A stretch of DNA of 64,000 nt, taken from contig JBDKRG010000010.1 in NCBI GenBank assembly GCA_039683515.1, positions 248,001 through 312,000 on the forward strand, read 5' to 3'. This DNA comes from JAJFUE01 sp039683515 (GTDB lineage: Bacteria > Sumerlaeota > Sumerlaeia > MVZB01). The position numbers and the translations under genes are program-made. The notes under the pieces were generated by a model. That model ran no database searches and was not told the DNA's origin. It saw only the letters and a program-made list of their open reading frames with translations. Shown here piece by piece: positions 32,608-41,451 of the stretch. Numbering within the stretch: position 1 is the first letter of the stretch; each line of letters starts with the position of its first letter.

Positions 32608-33297
32608 TCAGTTTGTGATTGTTTCCCGATACCCCCAGGACGTTTTCAGCCACCCCGGCAACAGCGCCGCCATCTCCGCCGGCTCGAACTTTCTTCCCGC
32701 CACTTCGCTCAGCGTCACCGGGCGCGTCGAGGGCTCGCCGCACGGCACGATCCAGCGCCACGGCGCGAGATCGTTGCACAGGTTGATCGCGATGCCGTGC
32801 ATCGAAACGCGGCCGCGGATCGAGATGCCGATGGCGGCCAGCTTGCGCCCGCCGACGAACAGGCCCGGCCGGCCGCGTTCGATCTCCGGGCGCACGCCGC
32901 TGACCGCTTCGATCAGCTCGGCCGAGGCCTCGAGCAGCGCCCGCGACAGCCGCGCCTGCGCGAGCAGCCCCTCGCGCGTGCGCACGATCGGGTAGATCAC
33001 GAGCTGGCCCGGATTGTGCAGCGTCGTCATGCCGCCGCGGTCGATCGTGTGGACCGGGATCGTCGCATACGTCGCGACGTCGGCGCTGTTGCCGCGCACC
33101 CCCTGGGTGATCACGGTCGGGTGCTCGCCGGCGAGCCAGGTGTCGGGGATCGAGCCCGCGCGGCGTTCCTCGCGCAGCTTCTCCTGCATGGCGAGCACCT
33201 CGCCATATTCGCGCAGCCCCCAATCGATCAGGCGCGCGCATCCCGGCTCGGCGAGAATCTTTTCGGCGATTCGGAGTTCTTTGGCATCCTCGGGCAT
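32608..33297 (-). CDS. lipB: Octanoyl-[acyl-carrier-protein]--protein octanoyltransferase
   Basis: A 229-residue LipB, which moves octanoyl groups from ACP to E2 and GcvH proteins as the first step of lipoate synthesis. TIDRGGMTTLHNPGQLVIYP (residue 85 region), the catalytic-Lys motif GGRKLAAIGISI and the catalytic-Cys motif IVPCGEPSTRPVTLSE are intact; MHGIAINLCNDL lies between them. The usual HG of the THHGPGQL loop reads HN here. lipA, its normal neighbour, is not in the window. lipB and rnr are probably cotranscribed. Confidence 0.95.
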   Translation of the reverse strand: MPEDAKELRIAEKILAEPGCARLIDWGLREYGEVLAMQEKLREERRAGSIPDTWLAGEHPTVITQGVRGNSADVATYATIPVHTIDRGGMTTLHNPGQLVIYPIVRTREGLLAQARLSRALLEASAELIEAVSGVRPEIERGRPGLFVGGRKLAAIGISIRGRVSMHGIAINLCNDLAPWRWIVPCGEPSTRPVTLSEVAGRKFEPAEMAALLPGWLKTSWGYRETITN

Positions 33298-33594
33298 GAC
33301 GGCTTCCCATGTGAAAGATCACGACAAACAACCTATCAAAACACGAAATTCATGGAAACCCAATCAAAACACGAAATTCCCGGCGCGGCGTAACCGCAAC
33401 CAAACAACAGAAACAAATGCAGTCACGAAACGCACGAAATGAAACACGAAAAACTTGTCTTGTCGCAGAGGCGCAGAGTTTGGCAGAGGTGCAGAGAAGA
33501 TTCTGACGGATTATAGTAAGAAAAAATTCAAACAATGAATTTTGTGAATTTTCGTGGGCTGTATCTTTCGTGCGTTTCGTGACCGCATTGGATT
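33298..33594. repeat. Inverted CACGAAA/TTTCGTG quasi-repeat array
   Basis: A 297-bp non-coding block. The left half has AAAACACGAAATTC twice (33338 and 33368 regions) and CACGAAACGCACGAAATGAAACACGAAA; the right half has TTTTCGTGGG and TTTCGTGCGTTTCGTGACCGC. The centre holds GCAGAGGCGCAGAG and GCAGAGGTGCAGAG direct repeats. It shares the heptamer with 27470-27660. An RNA from either strand would fold into a long imperfect hairpin. It separates divergently unrelated minus-strand genes (lipB and a glycosyltransferase). Confidence 0.65.
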
Positions 33595-34773
33595 TTATTT
33601 CTGTTTCTTGAGCTCTTCAAAAACCGGGATCAGCCGCAGGGCGAGGGTTTTGACGTCGTAGCCCGCGATCGCCTGCCGTGCCGCCTGGCCGAGTCTCGTT
33701 CTTTCGCCTTCATCGCCGAGCAGCTTCACGACAGCCGCCGCGAACTTCTCCGCATCGCTTTCGGCGAGGCAGTCGCGGCCGGCTTCGAGCGGGAGGCCTT
33801 CGAGGCTCAGCGGCGTCACGACCATCGCCTTGGCCATGAACGCCCCCTCCATGACCTTGTTCTTGATGCCCGTCCCCTGCCGCAGCGGCGAGATCACGAC
33901 CGACGCGCGCGCGACCTCGTCCTCCATCCGCTCGACCGGGCCGGTCACGGTGACGCCTTCAATATCTCGCAGCTCGAGGACGCGGGGTGTCGGCGATTTG
34001 CCGGCCAGGACCAGCCGCGCGTCGGGACGGGCCTTACGGACGCCCGGCCAGATCTCGCGCGCCGCCCAGACGGCTGCGTCCTCATTGGGCGCAAAGTCCA
34101 TAACGCCGCTGAAGAGGACCAGTCCGCTTTCCTCGCGCTCCGGCGTCGGCCGGTATGCCTCGGCATCAACCCCCGTCGGCAGGACCTCGACCCGCGTGCC
34201 GGGGGCGATCTCCCGCATCGCCTGGGCGTCGACCGGCGAGACGGCAAACACCCGGTCGGCGCGGCCGAACAGGTCGCGCTCCATGGCGCGGATCTTCCTC
34301 CACTGCAACCATTCGCGCGGCGAGCGGGTCTCCTCGAAGCGGCGCCGGTGAGCGAGCGACAGGCAGTCGCGCGCCATGAGCGCCTGTGGGATCGCCATGG
34401 AACGCGGCAAATGCTGCGCGCTCATGATTCCCCACGACAGGACGGCGTCATAATCGCCGCGCGCCAGTTCCGCCGCGGCGAGCCGCGCCAGTTCGGGCGA
34501 ATAAAAGCGGTTGGGCCAGGGGCGGCCGTCGCGCAGGCACGCCAGCGCGCGCACCGGCTTGGCCACCTCGCGCCATGGGGCCGAACGAATCGTGATCCCC
34601 CAATCCGCGAAGATCCCGCTCCCCTTGCCCCAGTTTTTCTCGTCGGCCGGCCGGATCGTGAGCAGCGTCAGGTCGAGGCGCGGGGCCAGATGGCGCAGGA
34701 ATTGGTAAATCGGCCCGACGTGGCCATCGTGGGGCGGGTAGGGAAAGGCGTGTGCCAGCACCAGAATCCGCAT
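33595..34773 (-). CDS. Family 4-like glycosyltransferase (TIGR03087-like)
   Basis: A 392-residue GT-B glycosyltransferase starting MRILVLAHAFPYPPHDG. An upstream in-frame Met at 34827 lacks support. The acceptor half contains LLTIRPADEKNWGKG; the donor half has VLPTGVDAEAYRP, LVLFSGVMDFAPNEDAA, ARLVLAGKSPTPRV and ISPLRQGTGIKNKVMEGAFMA near residue 300, where Glu fits the GT4 nucleotide-binding E. The sequence is closest in style to sugar transferases associated with PEP-CTERM/EpsH exosortase systems, but no exosortase is nearby. It likely adds sugars to exopolysaccharide or glycoprotein. Confidence 0.85.
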   Translation of the reverse strand: MRILVLAHAFPYPPHDGHVGPIYQFLRHLAPRLDLTLLTIRPADEKNWGKGSGIFADWGITIRSAPWREVAKPVRALACLRDGRPWPNRFYSPELARLAAAELARGDYDAVLSWGIMSAQHLPRSMAIPQALMARDCLSLAHRRRFEETRSPREWLQWRKIRAMERDLFGRADRVFAVSPVDAQAMREIAPGTRVEVLPTGVDAEAYRPTPEREESGLVLFSGVMDFAPNEDAAVWAAREIWPGVRKARPDARLVLAGKSPTPRVLELRDIEGVTVTGPVERMEDEVARASVVISPLRQGTGIKNKVMEGAFMAKAMVVTPLSLEGLPLEAGRDCLAESDAEKFAAAVVKLLGDEGERTRLGQAARQAIAGYDVKTLALRLIPVFEELKKQK

Positions 34774-34959
34774 GCTGGCATCTTGGGCACGGCGGCGCCG
34801 AAAGCCAAGGAAAAATGCGCCGCCCATCCAGCCGGGAGTCGAAAACTATTGCATCACGGATGGGAACGGGGCATATTTTCCTCTCAAAGCAGTAGAAGTT
34901 GTTCATTCTTGGAATTGATTCGATCGGAATCCTCAACTGATTCGGCGCGATCCGTGAGT

Positions 34960-34977
34960 CCCGTATTGATATACGGG
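34960..34977. promoter_or_regulatory. Small hairpin upstream of the zinc-ribbon-like gene
   Basis: CCCGTAT-TGAT-ATACGGG, a perfect 7-bp dyad 46 nt before the ATG at 35024, in the divergent region 34774-35023. It could be an operator or leader hairpin; no T-run follows. Confidence 0.4.
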
Positions 34978-35023
34978 GCGTGGGCGTCGACGAACATCAT
35001 TTTTAGTCCAAGGAGTAAGCCGT

Positions 35024-35779
35024 ATGCCTGGTTTTGAGTACCGCCATTATCTGATCGCGAAGCCGAATTACTTCCGGCCATCGTCCCAGCAGGTAGCCGA
35101 CTTCATTACTGCCTTGGGACACGACTCATGGGTCATCTGCCCGACGGTGCCCGCGATGGGCAAGGTTCAGTATAAAAACGGAACGAACGCCCATGCCAAA
35201 GCCTCGGGTTATTATGTCAAGCTGAAAACCGGGATCGAGCCGGGCATCTACCCGCCCGACGAGCCGAAGCTGCGCCAGTCGCTGCGCAACGACGCCATCG
35301 TGCGCTGGCCGGTTCCGACGACGGGAACCTCGATCCTGCGCTACCCGCTCATTCCCGTCCCGCGCGACGACAGCCAGGACTGGTACTGGGACATGGAACT
35401 GCACCTGGGCACGAATTATATTTATCATTCCTCCGAGTGCATCAACCCGTTCCAGGACAAGGTGAAATGCGATTGCGGGCAGGCGGTCGAGTTTTCCGAC
35501 GACAGCAAGCTGTTCTTCGATTCGCGTCTCTACCGCAAGTGCCCCCGGTGCTTCAACACCATCAACGTCTCGAACATGAAGGCCGAAATCCGCAACGGCT
35601 GGACCGAGGACGGCCGCAAGATCCCCGGTGGCGGCGCCTACTGCATGGCGCTTGTGATCGATTGCGGCAAATGCATCCCCGACACCAATGACGGCTCGAT
35701 CCAGGTCCACCCCGACCTGAGAAAACTGTGCGAAGAGACGTTCCAGTGCGAGTTCTACGAGCTGGGGGACGTCTACTAG
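35024..35779 (+). CDS. Hypothetical protein with zinc-ribbon-like cysteine pairs
   Basis: A 251-residue soluble protein, AAGGAG 8 nt before the ATG. The N-terminal half (residues 1-130) has FEYRHYLIAKPNYFRPSSQQ and an aromatic-rich WYWDMELHLGTNYIYHSSEC. A cysteine-rich middle has CDCGQAVEFSDDSKLFF and KCPRCFNTINV, which could bind one zinc; a later DCGKCIPDTND adds another CxxC. No membrane span or signal is visible. I recognise no named family. It is single-gene, flanked by divergent and intergenic repeat regions. Confidence 0.75.
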   Translation: MPGFEYRHYLIAKPNYFRPSSQQVADFITALGHDSWVICPTVPAMGKVQYKNGTNAHAKASGYYVKLKTGIEPGIYPPDEPKLRQSLRNDAIVRWPVPTTGTSILRYPLIPVPRDDSQDWYWDMELHLGTNYIYHSSECINPFQDKVKCDCGQAVEFSDDSKLFFDSRLYRKCPRCFNTINVSNMKAEIRNGWTEDGRKIPGGGAYCMALVIDCGKCIPDTNDGSIQVHPDLRKLCEETFQCEFYELGDVY

Positions 35780-36149
35780 CGTAGTGTCTCACGCCGATTG
35801 CGGATGATGCCTGAAAGCGCTGAAAAAATGTGAGATGTGGAACCGCGACAGCGGTTCGACGTTCAAAGCCGCGGGTTGAATCGCCGCTGTTGCGATTCAA
35901 CCCACGGAAAGCGATCGCATCAACCCGAACCGGTTTACCGGTTCGACAAAACCGCGCAAACCCATTGTCGAACCGGTTGCGTGGTGCGCCGTTTACCTCC
36001 CTGGCATGATGCGTAAAATCAGCTAAAAACGATCCGCCGGAAAAATCAGGCTTTTCCCCATTGACTCTCCTTATCCGTCCCGCGCCGCCACAGGCTAAAA
36101 TTGTATTCAGCCGCCGCAATACCATTTCATGCGATCGGACACGACTCAT
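35780..36149. other. Intergenic region containing composite hairpin element (copy 1)
   Basis: The 370-bp gap between the zinc-ribbon-like gene and the next glycosyltransferase holds the composite repeat at about 35809-35947 and then GCGTGGTGCGCCG, an isolated TTGACT (36061) and TAAAAT (36096), which are too far apart to be a standard promoter. I see no coding sequence. Confidence 0.5.
35809..35947 (+). repeat. Composite three-hairpin element, copy 1
   Basis: CTGAAAGCGCTGAAAAAATG leads to H1 GAACCGC-GACA-GCGGTTC, then TCAAAGCCGCGGGTTG with inner arm AATCGC, loop, GCGATT and CAACCCACGG (H2), then GAACCGG-TTTA-CCGGTTC (H3). The copy at 60600-60868 has the same order with different but still complementary inner arms. 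Confidence 0.72.
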
Positions 36150-37205
36150 ATGAAAATCGCGCAGGTATCCCCCTTGTATGAAAGCGTCCCGCCCCGGCTC
36201 TATGGCGGGACGGAACGCATTGTCCATTATTTGACCGAGGAGCTCGTCGCCCAGGGCCATGAGGTCACCCTGTTCGCCAGCGGGGATTCGGTCACCTCGG
36301 CCAGGCTTGTGCCCATCACCCGGCGCGCGTTGCGCCTGGATGGCGGGGTGGTCGACCAGCTGGTGCATCACGTGCGCATGCTGGAAATGGTCTGGCGCGC
36401 GTCGCATAAATTCGACCTCATCCACTACCATGTCGATTACCTGCACTTTCCATTCAGCCGCCGCATGAGAACGCCGCACCTGACGACGCTGCACGGCCGG
36501 CTCGACATCAAGGGGCTCGCGGCGCTGTACAGGGATTTCTGCGAGATCCCCGTCGTCTCGATTTCCAACGCCCAGCGCGAGCCGCTCCCCCACGCCAACT
36601 GGCAGCGGACCGTCTACCACGGCCTGCCGCCGAACCTGCTGCGCTTCAATCCCGACCCGTCCGATTACGTCGCCTTCCTCGGCCGCATTTCGCCCGAGAA
36701 GCAGGCCGATCACGCCATCCGGATCGCCCGGGCCGCCGGCATCGAGCTGCGCATCGCCGCCAAGATCGACCGGGTCGACCGGCGCTATTACCGCAAGATC
36801 GTCGAACCGCTTCTGAGCGCCGGCGACGGCGTCACGTACATCGGCGAGATCGGCGAGGACCAGAAGCAGGACTTCATCGGCAACGCCCGCGCGCTCCTGT
36901 TCCCGATCAACTGGCCCGAGCCGTTCGGCCTGGTGATGATCGAAGCCTTCGCCTGCGGCACCCCCGTGATCGCCTACCGCCGCGGCTCCGTCCCCGAGGT
37001 CATGCGAGACGGCGTCACCGGCTTCATCGTCGACGGGCCGGATCAGGCCCTCGATGCCCTGCGACGGATCGACCGGCTCGACCGCCGCGAGATCCGCCGC
37101 GTGTTCGAGGCCCATTACACCGCCGAGCGCATGGCCGCCGAGTATCTCGCCGTCTATCGGCTGCTGGCCAGGGACAGGAGCCTCCCCCATGCTCAAATCG
37201 CCTGA
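36150..37205 (+). CDS. Family 4 glycosyltransferase
   Basis: A 351-residue GT4 enzyme starting MKIAQVSPLYESVPPRLYGG, with the glycine-rich donor-loop entry YGGTERIVHYLTEEL. The C-terminal half has DYVAFLGRISPEKQADHAIR, ELRIAAKIDRVDRRY, and PINWPEPFGLVMIEAFACGTPVIAYRRGSVPE, the EPFGLxxxE motif that binds the nucleotide sugar. I chose ATG 36150, not the upstream ATG at 36129, because homologous GT4 proteins begin with this strand. It overlaps the next gene by 17 nt. Enzymes of this type next to debranching-like enzymes act on alpha-glucans or compatible-solute sugars, but that is inference. Confidence 0.9.
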   Translation: MKIAQVSPLYESVPPRLYGGTERIVHYLTEELVAQGHEVTLFASGDSVTSARLVPITRRALRLDGGVVDQLVHHVRMLEMVWRASHKFDLIHYHVDYLHFPFSRRMRTPHLTTLHGRLDIKGLAALYRDFCEIPVVSISNAQREPLPHANWQRTVYHGLPPNLLRFNPDPSDYVAFLGRISPEKQADHAIRIARAAGIELRIAAKIDRVDRRYYRKIVEPLLSAGDGVTYIGEIGEDQKQDFIGNARALLFPINWPEPFGLVMIEAFACGTPVIAYRRGSVPEVMRDGVTGFIVDGPDQALDALRRIDRLDRREIRRVFEAHYTAERMAAEYLAVYRLLARDRSLPHAQIA

Positions 37206-39354
37206 AACCTCCAGCGAGCAGATGTATGGCATCCACACCGCGGCGTTGAAGGGCAAGTCGCACGGGCAGGTGCTCAAGCACGGCGACACGTTCGCCGTCT
37301 TCGACCACAGCGGCGACATCCTCGCCGGCAGCCAGGACCAGGGGATTTATTTCCACGGCACGCGCTTCCTGTCGCAGCTCAAGATGACCATCTGCCGGAT
37401 CCACCCGATCGTCCTGAACGCGTCGATCGTCAACGACAACGGCATGCTCGCCATCGACCTGACCAACCCGATCATCGGCGAGGGCGACGGCCATTCCATC
37501 CCGCAGGGGGTGATTCATATCTTCCGGGCGATTTACCTGTGGGACGACTGCTGCTACCAGCTGCTGCGCGTGACCAATTACCATGCGGCGCCGGTTGCGC
37601 TGCGCATGCATCTGTTTTTCGACACGGACTGGGCCGATATCTTCGAGGTGCGCGGCACGATCCGGGATCATCACGGCACGGCCCTCGAACAGAAGTTGCA
37701 CCCCGACGGGTTCGAGCTTGGCTACAGGGGGCTCGATGGGATCGAACGCCACACGCGCGTCACCAGCTCTCCGGCCCCGCTGAAGGTCGAGCCCGGCCGC
37801 CTGACGCACGACCTGCGCCTCAAGCCCGGCCAGAGCGAAACCTTCTACATCACGATTGCCTGCCACGACGCCAACCATGAAATCCGCGTCGGCGATTACC
37901 AGCAGTCATTCAACACGCTCATCGAATCGTTCGCCTCGTTCCGCTCGCGCGCGTGCCGGATCGAGTCCAGCAACGCCCTGTTTTCGAACTGGCTCAACCG
38001 CGCCTATGCCGACCTGCACATGCTCCTGACCGCGACGCAGGAAGGGTTTTACCCCTACGCGGGGATCCCCTGGTACAGCACGTATTTCGGCCGCGACGGC
38101 CTGCTGACCGCGCTCATGTGCCTGCAGATCGACCCCGGGATCGCCCGCGGCGTGCTGGGCTACCTCGCCCACCACCAGGCGGCCGAAACCCGCCCCGAGG
38201 CCGACGCCGAGCCGGGCAAGATCCTGCACGAGGTCCGGGCCAGCGAAATGGCCAACCTCGGCGAGGTCCCGTTCCGCCAATACTACGGCAGCGTCGACTC
38301 GACCCCGCTGTTCGTCATGCTGGCCCATCAGTACTGGCGGCGCACGGGCGACCTCCCGTTCATCGAGAAGATCTGGCCCAACATCGAACGCGCCCTCGAG
38401 TGGATCGACGAATACGGCGATGCCGGCCATGACGGCTTCGTCGAATACCGCCCGGCCGGCGAGGGGCTCACGAACCAGGGGTGGAAGGACTCGCACGACT
38501 CGGTGTTTCACGCCGACGGCCGCCTCGCCAAGCCGCCGATCGCGCTGGTGGAGGTCCAGGGCTACGTCTACGCCGCGCGGCTCGGGGCCGCCGCGCTTGC
38601 GCACGCCTTCAACCGGCGCGCGCTGGCCGAGAAGCTGACCGGCCAGGCCGAGGCCCTGCGCCGGCTGTTCGAGGAGCGCTTCTGGGACGAGGAACTGGGC
38701 ATGTACGTCATGGCGATCGACGGCGAAGGCGAGCCGTGCCGCATCCGCGCCTCCAACGCCGGCCACCTGCTCATGTGCGGGATCGCCAGCCCCGCGCGCG
38801 CGCGCCGCACCGCCGACCAGCTCATGGACGAAGGCTTGTTTTCGGGCTGGGGGATCCGCACGCTCCACGAGAAGGAATCGCGCTACAACCCGATGTCCTA
38901 TCACAACGGCTCGGTCTGGCCGCACGACAACGCGCTCATCGCCTGGGGGATGTCGCAAAACGGCATGACCCGCCGCGTCGAAAACATCATGACGGCCATC
39001 TACGACGCCGCCCTGCACATGGAGCTTCATCGCCTCCCCGAGCTTTACTGCGGGTTCCGGCGGCGCGCCAACCAGGGGCCGACCCTTTACCCCGTGGCGT
39101 GCTCGCCGCAGGCGTGGGCGACCGCCGCGCCGTTCCTGCTGCTGCAGTCGTGCCTGAACATGGAGATCGACGCCGAGGCCCGCCAGATCCGGTTCGACCA
39201 CCCGGTTCTGCCCCCCTACCTCGACGAGTTGAGCATGCGCAACCTGACGGTCGGCGGCGCGAGAATCGATATCAAGCTCATCCGCTACCCGCTGGCCGTC
39301 GGCATCAACATCGAGGACCGCGACGGCGACATCGAAGTCGTCGTCAGGAAATAA
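37189..39354 (+). CDS. Glycogen-debranching-type enzyme (GDE_N_bis plus alpha/alpha6 glycosidase)
   Basis: A 721-residue protein, CAGGAG 8 nt before the ATG. The N-terminal beta domain (KHGDTFAVFDHSGDILAGSQ, GIYFHGTRFLSQLKM, LFFDTDWADIFEVRG) is the GDE_N_bis type. Residues 270-680 form an (alpha/alpha)6 barrel with GIPWYSTYFGRDGLLTALMC, VPFRQYYGSVDSTPLFVML, NQGWKDSHDSVFH and NPMSYHNGSVWPHDNALIAWG, where the acidic residues resemble the catalytic sites of amylo-alpha-1,6-glucosidases and trehalase-like enzymes. There is no signal peptide, so it acts in the cytoplasm. It is coupled to the glycosyltransferase. Substrate is probably an alpha-glucan; exact specificity is unproven. Confidence 0.9.
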   Translation: MLKSPETSSEQMYGIHTAALKGKSHGQVLKHGDTFAVFDHSGDILAGSQDQGIYFHGTRFLSQLKMTICRIHPIVLNASIVNDNGMLAIDLTNPIIGEGDGHSIPQGVIHIFRAIYLWDDCCYQLLRVTNYHAAPVALRMHLFFDTDWADIFEVRGTIRDHHGTALEQKLHPDGFELGYRGLDGIERHTRVTSSPAPLKVEPGRLTHDLRLKPGQSETFYITIACHDANHEIRVGDYQQSFNTLIESFASFRSRACRIESSNALFSNWLNRAYADLHMLLTATQEGFYPYAGIPWYSTYFGRDGLLTALMCLQIDPGIARGVLGYLAHHQAAETRPEADAEPGKILHEVRASEMANLGEVPFRQYYGSVDSTPLFVMLAHQYWRRTGDLPFIEKIWPNIERALEWIDEYGDAGHDGFVEYRPAGEGLTNQGWKDSHDSVFHADGRLAKPPIALVEVQGYVYAARLGAAALAHAFNRRALAEKLTGQAEALRRLFEERFWDEELGMYVMAIDGEGEPCRIRASNAGHLLMCGIASPARARRTADQLMDEGLFSGWGIRTLHEKESRYNPMSYHNGSVWPHDNALIAWGMSQNGMTRRVENIMTAIYDAALHMELHRLPELYCGFRRRANQGPTLYPVACSPQAWATAAPFLLLQSCLNMEIDAEARQIRFDHPVLPPYLDELSMRNLTVGGARIDIKLIRYPLAVGINIEDRDGDIEVVVRK

Positions 39355-39357
39355 CGG

Positions 39358-39413
39358 CAGGTCGGGTCTACGACCCGACTCCGGAAAAACATCGGGTCAT
39401 CGACCCGACCTAC
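39358..39413. repeat. Two tandem GTCGGGTC hairpins after the debranching enzyme gene
   Basis: GTCGGGTC-TAC-GACCCGAC (39361-39379) and TCGGGTC-ATC-GACCCGA (39392-39408) are separated by TCCGGAAAAACA. The outer sequence CAGGTCGGG mirrors CCCGACCTAC. This is the same pair type as at 9698-9772. Here the TAA stop lies 4 nt before the element rather than in it. Confidence 0.75.
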
Positions 39414-39415
39414 CA

Positions 39416-39444
39416 TTGCCATCCTCTTCAAAAACATGTAATGT
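39416..39444 (+). promoter_or_regulatory. Candidate promoter of ribBA
   Basis: TTGCCA (39416-39421), 17-nt spacer, TAATGT (39439-39444), 34 nt before the ribBA ATG. No FMN riboswitch is present in the 124-bp upstream gap. Confidence 0.5.
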
Positions 39445-39478
39445 GTCGGGGTGAGAGAGCCCTGCTCGGGCACACAGG

Positions 39479-40696
39479 ATGTCCATGGATATCAACGCTT
39501 CACCATTCACCCCCATCCCCGAGATCATCGCGACGATCCGCCAGGGCGGCGTGATCATCCTCGTCGACGATGAAGAGCGCGAAAACGAGGGCGACCTCGT
39601 GTTCGCCGCCGAGAAGGCCACGGCCGAAAAGATCAACCTCATGGCGACCGAGGGGCGCGGCCTGGTCTGCGTCCCGGCCGACGGCGAGCGCCTCGCCCGG
39701 CTCGACCTGTTCCCGCCGCCGCTCGAGGAAAACACCGCCCTGATGGGCACGAACTTCACGCAGTCGGTCGACGCCCGCCACGGCGTCACGACCGGCATCT
39801 CGGCCGCCGACCGCTGCCAGACCGCGCTCGTCCTGGCCAATCCCAAGAGCCGGCCGTCGGACCTCGTGCGGCCCGGGCACATCTTCCCGCTGGCCGCGAG
39901 CGAAGGCGGCGTCCTGCGCCGCGCCGGCCACACCGAGGGGACCGTCGACCTGTGCCGGCTGGCGGGCCTCGAGCCGGTCGGCGTCCTGTGCGAGATCCTC
40001 AACCCGGACGGCACGATGGCGCGCCTGCCGGACCTCATCCAGATTTCGCAGCGGCTCAACGTGCCGATCGCGACGATCAAGGACCTGATCGCCTACCGCC
40101 GCCGCACCGAGAAGCTGATCAAGAAGATCGTCACGACGAAGATCCCCAACCGGCACGGCATGTGGAACCTGACGCTTTACGAGGACGTCCTCGAGCAGGG
40201 CCAGCACCTGGCGATGACGATGGGCGAGATCGACGAGAACCCGGTCCTCGTCCGCATGCACAGCGAGTGCTTCACGGGCGACACGCTCGGCTCGATGCGC
40301 TGCGACTGCGGCAACCAGCTCGACGCCTCGATGGCGCAGATCGCCGCCGAGGGCCGCGGCATGATCGTCTACCTGCACCAGGAGGGGCGCGGGATCGGCC
40401 TCAAGAACAAGCTCCTCGCCTACGCGCTTCAGGACCAGGGCCTCGACACCGTCGACGCCAACGTGAAGCTGGGATTCAAGGCCGACCTGCGCGAATACGG
40501 CATCGGCGCGCAGATCCTGGTCGACCAGGGCGTCCGCCGCATCAAGCTGATGACGAACAACCCGCGCAAGATCGTCGGCCTCGAAGCCTACGGCCTGGAG
40601 ATCTCCGAGGTCGTCCCGATCCAGGTCGGCCTGTGCGAGCACAACGAACGCTACCTCAACACCAAGCGCGACCGCCTGGGCCACCGGCTTGACTAA
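39479..40696 (+). CDS. ribBA: Bifunctional DHBP synthase / GTP cyclohydrolase II
   Basis: A 405-residue RibBA making both riboflavin precursors. The RibB half (1-205) has IILVDDEERENEGDLVFAAE, ARHGVTTGISAADR and RRAGHTEGTVDLCRLAGLEPVG split over the active site. The RibA half has the zinc cysteines HSECFTGDTLGSMRCDCGNQL within residues 258-278, then YLHQEGRGIGLKNKL and KLMTNNPRKIVGLE. ATG 39479 and ATG 39485 are both possible starts. ribE, ribH and ribD are not nearby, so regulation is from its own promoter. Confidence 0.97.
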   Translation: MSMDINASPFTPIPEIIATIRQGGVIILVDDEERENEGDLVFAAEKATAEKINLMATEGRGLVCVPADGERLARLDLFPPPLEENTALMGTNFTQSVDARHGVTTGISAADRCQTALVLANPKSRPSDLVRPGHIFPLAASEGGVLRRAGHTEGTVDLCRLAGLEPVGVLCEILNPDGTMARLPDLIQISQRLNVPIATIKDLIAYRRRTEKLIKKIVTTKIPNRHGMWNLTLYEDVLEQGQHLAMTMGEIDENPVLVRMHSECFTGDTLGSMRCDCGNQLDASMAQIAAEGRGMIVYLHQEGRGIGLKNKLLAYALQDQGLDTVDANVKLGFKADLREYGIGAQILVDQGVRRIKLMTNNPRKIVGLEAYGLEISEVVPIQVGLCEHNERYLNTKRDRLGHRLD

Positions 40697-40722
40697 ACGA
40701 CGGCCGACGCCGCGCGGTTCCG

Positions 40723-41376
40723 TTATTTCATTTTCAATTCGGCCATGATCCGCGCGGTCCGCCGCCACAGCGTGATCGCGCATCCCGCAACAATCACCGC
40801 CAGCGCCAATTCAATCATCCGTCCATCGAAGCCCGATTGGGCCGTGCAGATCGCCAGCGCCAGCGCGCCGGTCATCACCGCCATCCGGTGCGGCTTGGCC
40901 ATCGGGCCGATGAAATTCTGCTTCAGCCCCAGCGATCCGCCCAGCACCCGCACGTATGCCGTCATGACCGCCAGCCACGCCGCCAGCCAGCCCAGTTCCA
41001 CGCCCCAGCGCAGGTGCCGGATTGCATACCCCGAGCCGACCAGGATCAGGGCGTCCGAGAACCGGTCGGGCAGGTCGTTGAACACCTCGCCACCCTTTGA
41101 CTGAATCCCGCCGCCGACCGCCACCATGCCATCGAGCAGATTGCAGATCAGGCGCGACTGGATGCCCGCGATCGCGACAAGATACAGCAGCGCGCGCCAC
41201 CCCCCCGAAACGCCCGGGCTGAGCGCAAGGCCAAGCCCGGCCACGCCGGCGCATGCGATGCTCGTCAGCGAGATCGTGTTGGGTGACACGCGGGCTTCAA
41301 TCAGGCGCTCCGAAAGCCGGATTGCCCATTCCGCCCCGCGCGTCTTGATCGGCCGCCGCACAGGCATGTCATCCAT
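40723..41376 (-). CDS. CDP-alcohol phosphatidyltransferase family protein
   Basis: A 217-residue membrane enzyme with about five hydrophobic segments, started at ATG 41376 (MDDMPVRRPIKTRGAEW). The CDP-OH motif is atypical: CNLLDGMVAVGGGIQSKGGE then FNDLPDRFSD. The first Asp of DxxDG is Asn-Leu-Leu-Asp-Gly context, and the AR pair reads AV, while the second DxxxD (DLPDRFSD) is retained. This matches a divergent bacterial subgroup that I cannot assign to phosphatidylglycerol, inositol or other substrates. The gene is convergent with ribBA, with only 26 bp between. Confidence 0.82.
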   Translation of the reverse strand: MDDMPVRRPIKTRGAEWAIRLSERLIEARVSPNTISLTSIACAGVAGLGLALSPGVSGGWRALLYLVAIAGIQSRLICNLLDGMVAVGGGIQSKGGEVFNDLPDRFSDALILVGSGYAIRHLRWGVELGWLAAWLAVMTAYVRVLGGSLGLKQNFIGPMAKPHRMAVMTGALALAICTAQSGFDGRMIELALAVIVAGCAITLWRRTARIMAELKMK

Positions 41377-41451
41377 GTGTCGAATTCCCCCGCATGATTT
41401 CGGCGCGGTTTCCCGGCTCCAAACGAGCCGATGCACAGCATGGTCCGGATT

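Noticed and set aside
32594..33331. N-terminal extension of rnr across lipB in an open frame
   Set aside because: The extension has no relation to RNase R and is the antiframe of lipB; ATG 32593 has a ribosome site and yields the normal RNase R length.
39355..39478. FMN riboswitch before ribBA
   Set aside because: The gap is filled with two hairpin repeats and a promoter; no conserved FMN-aptamer segments are present.
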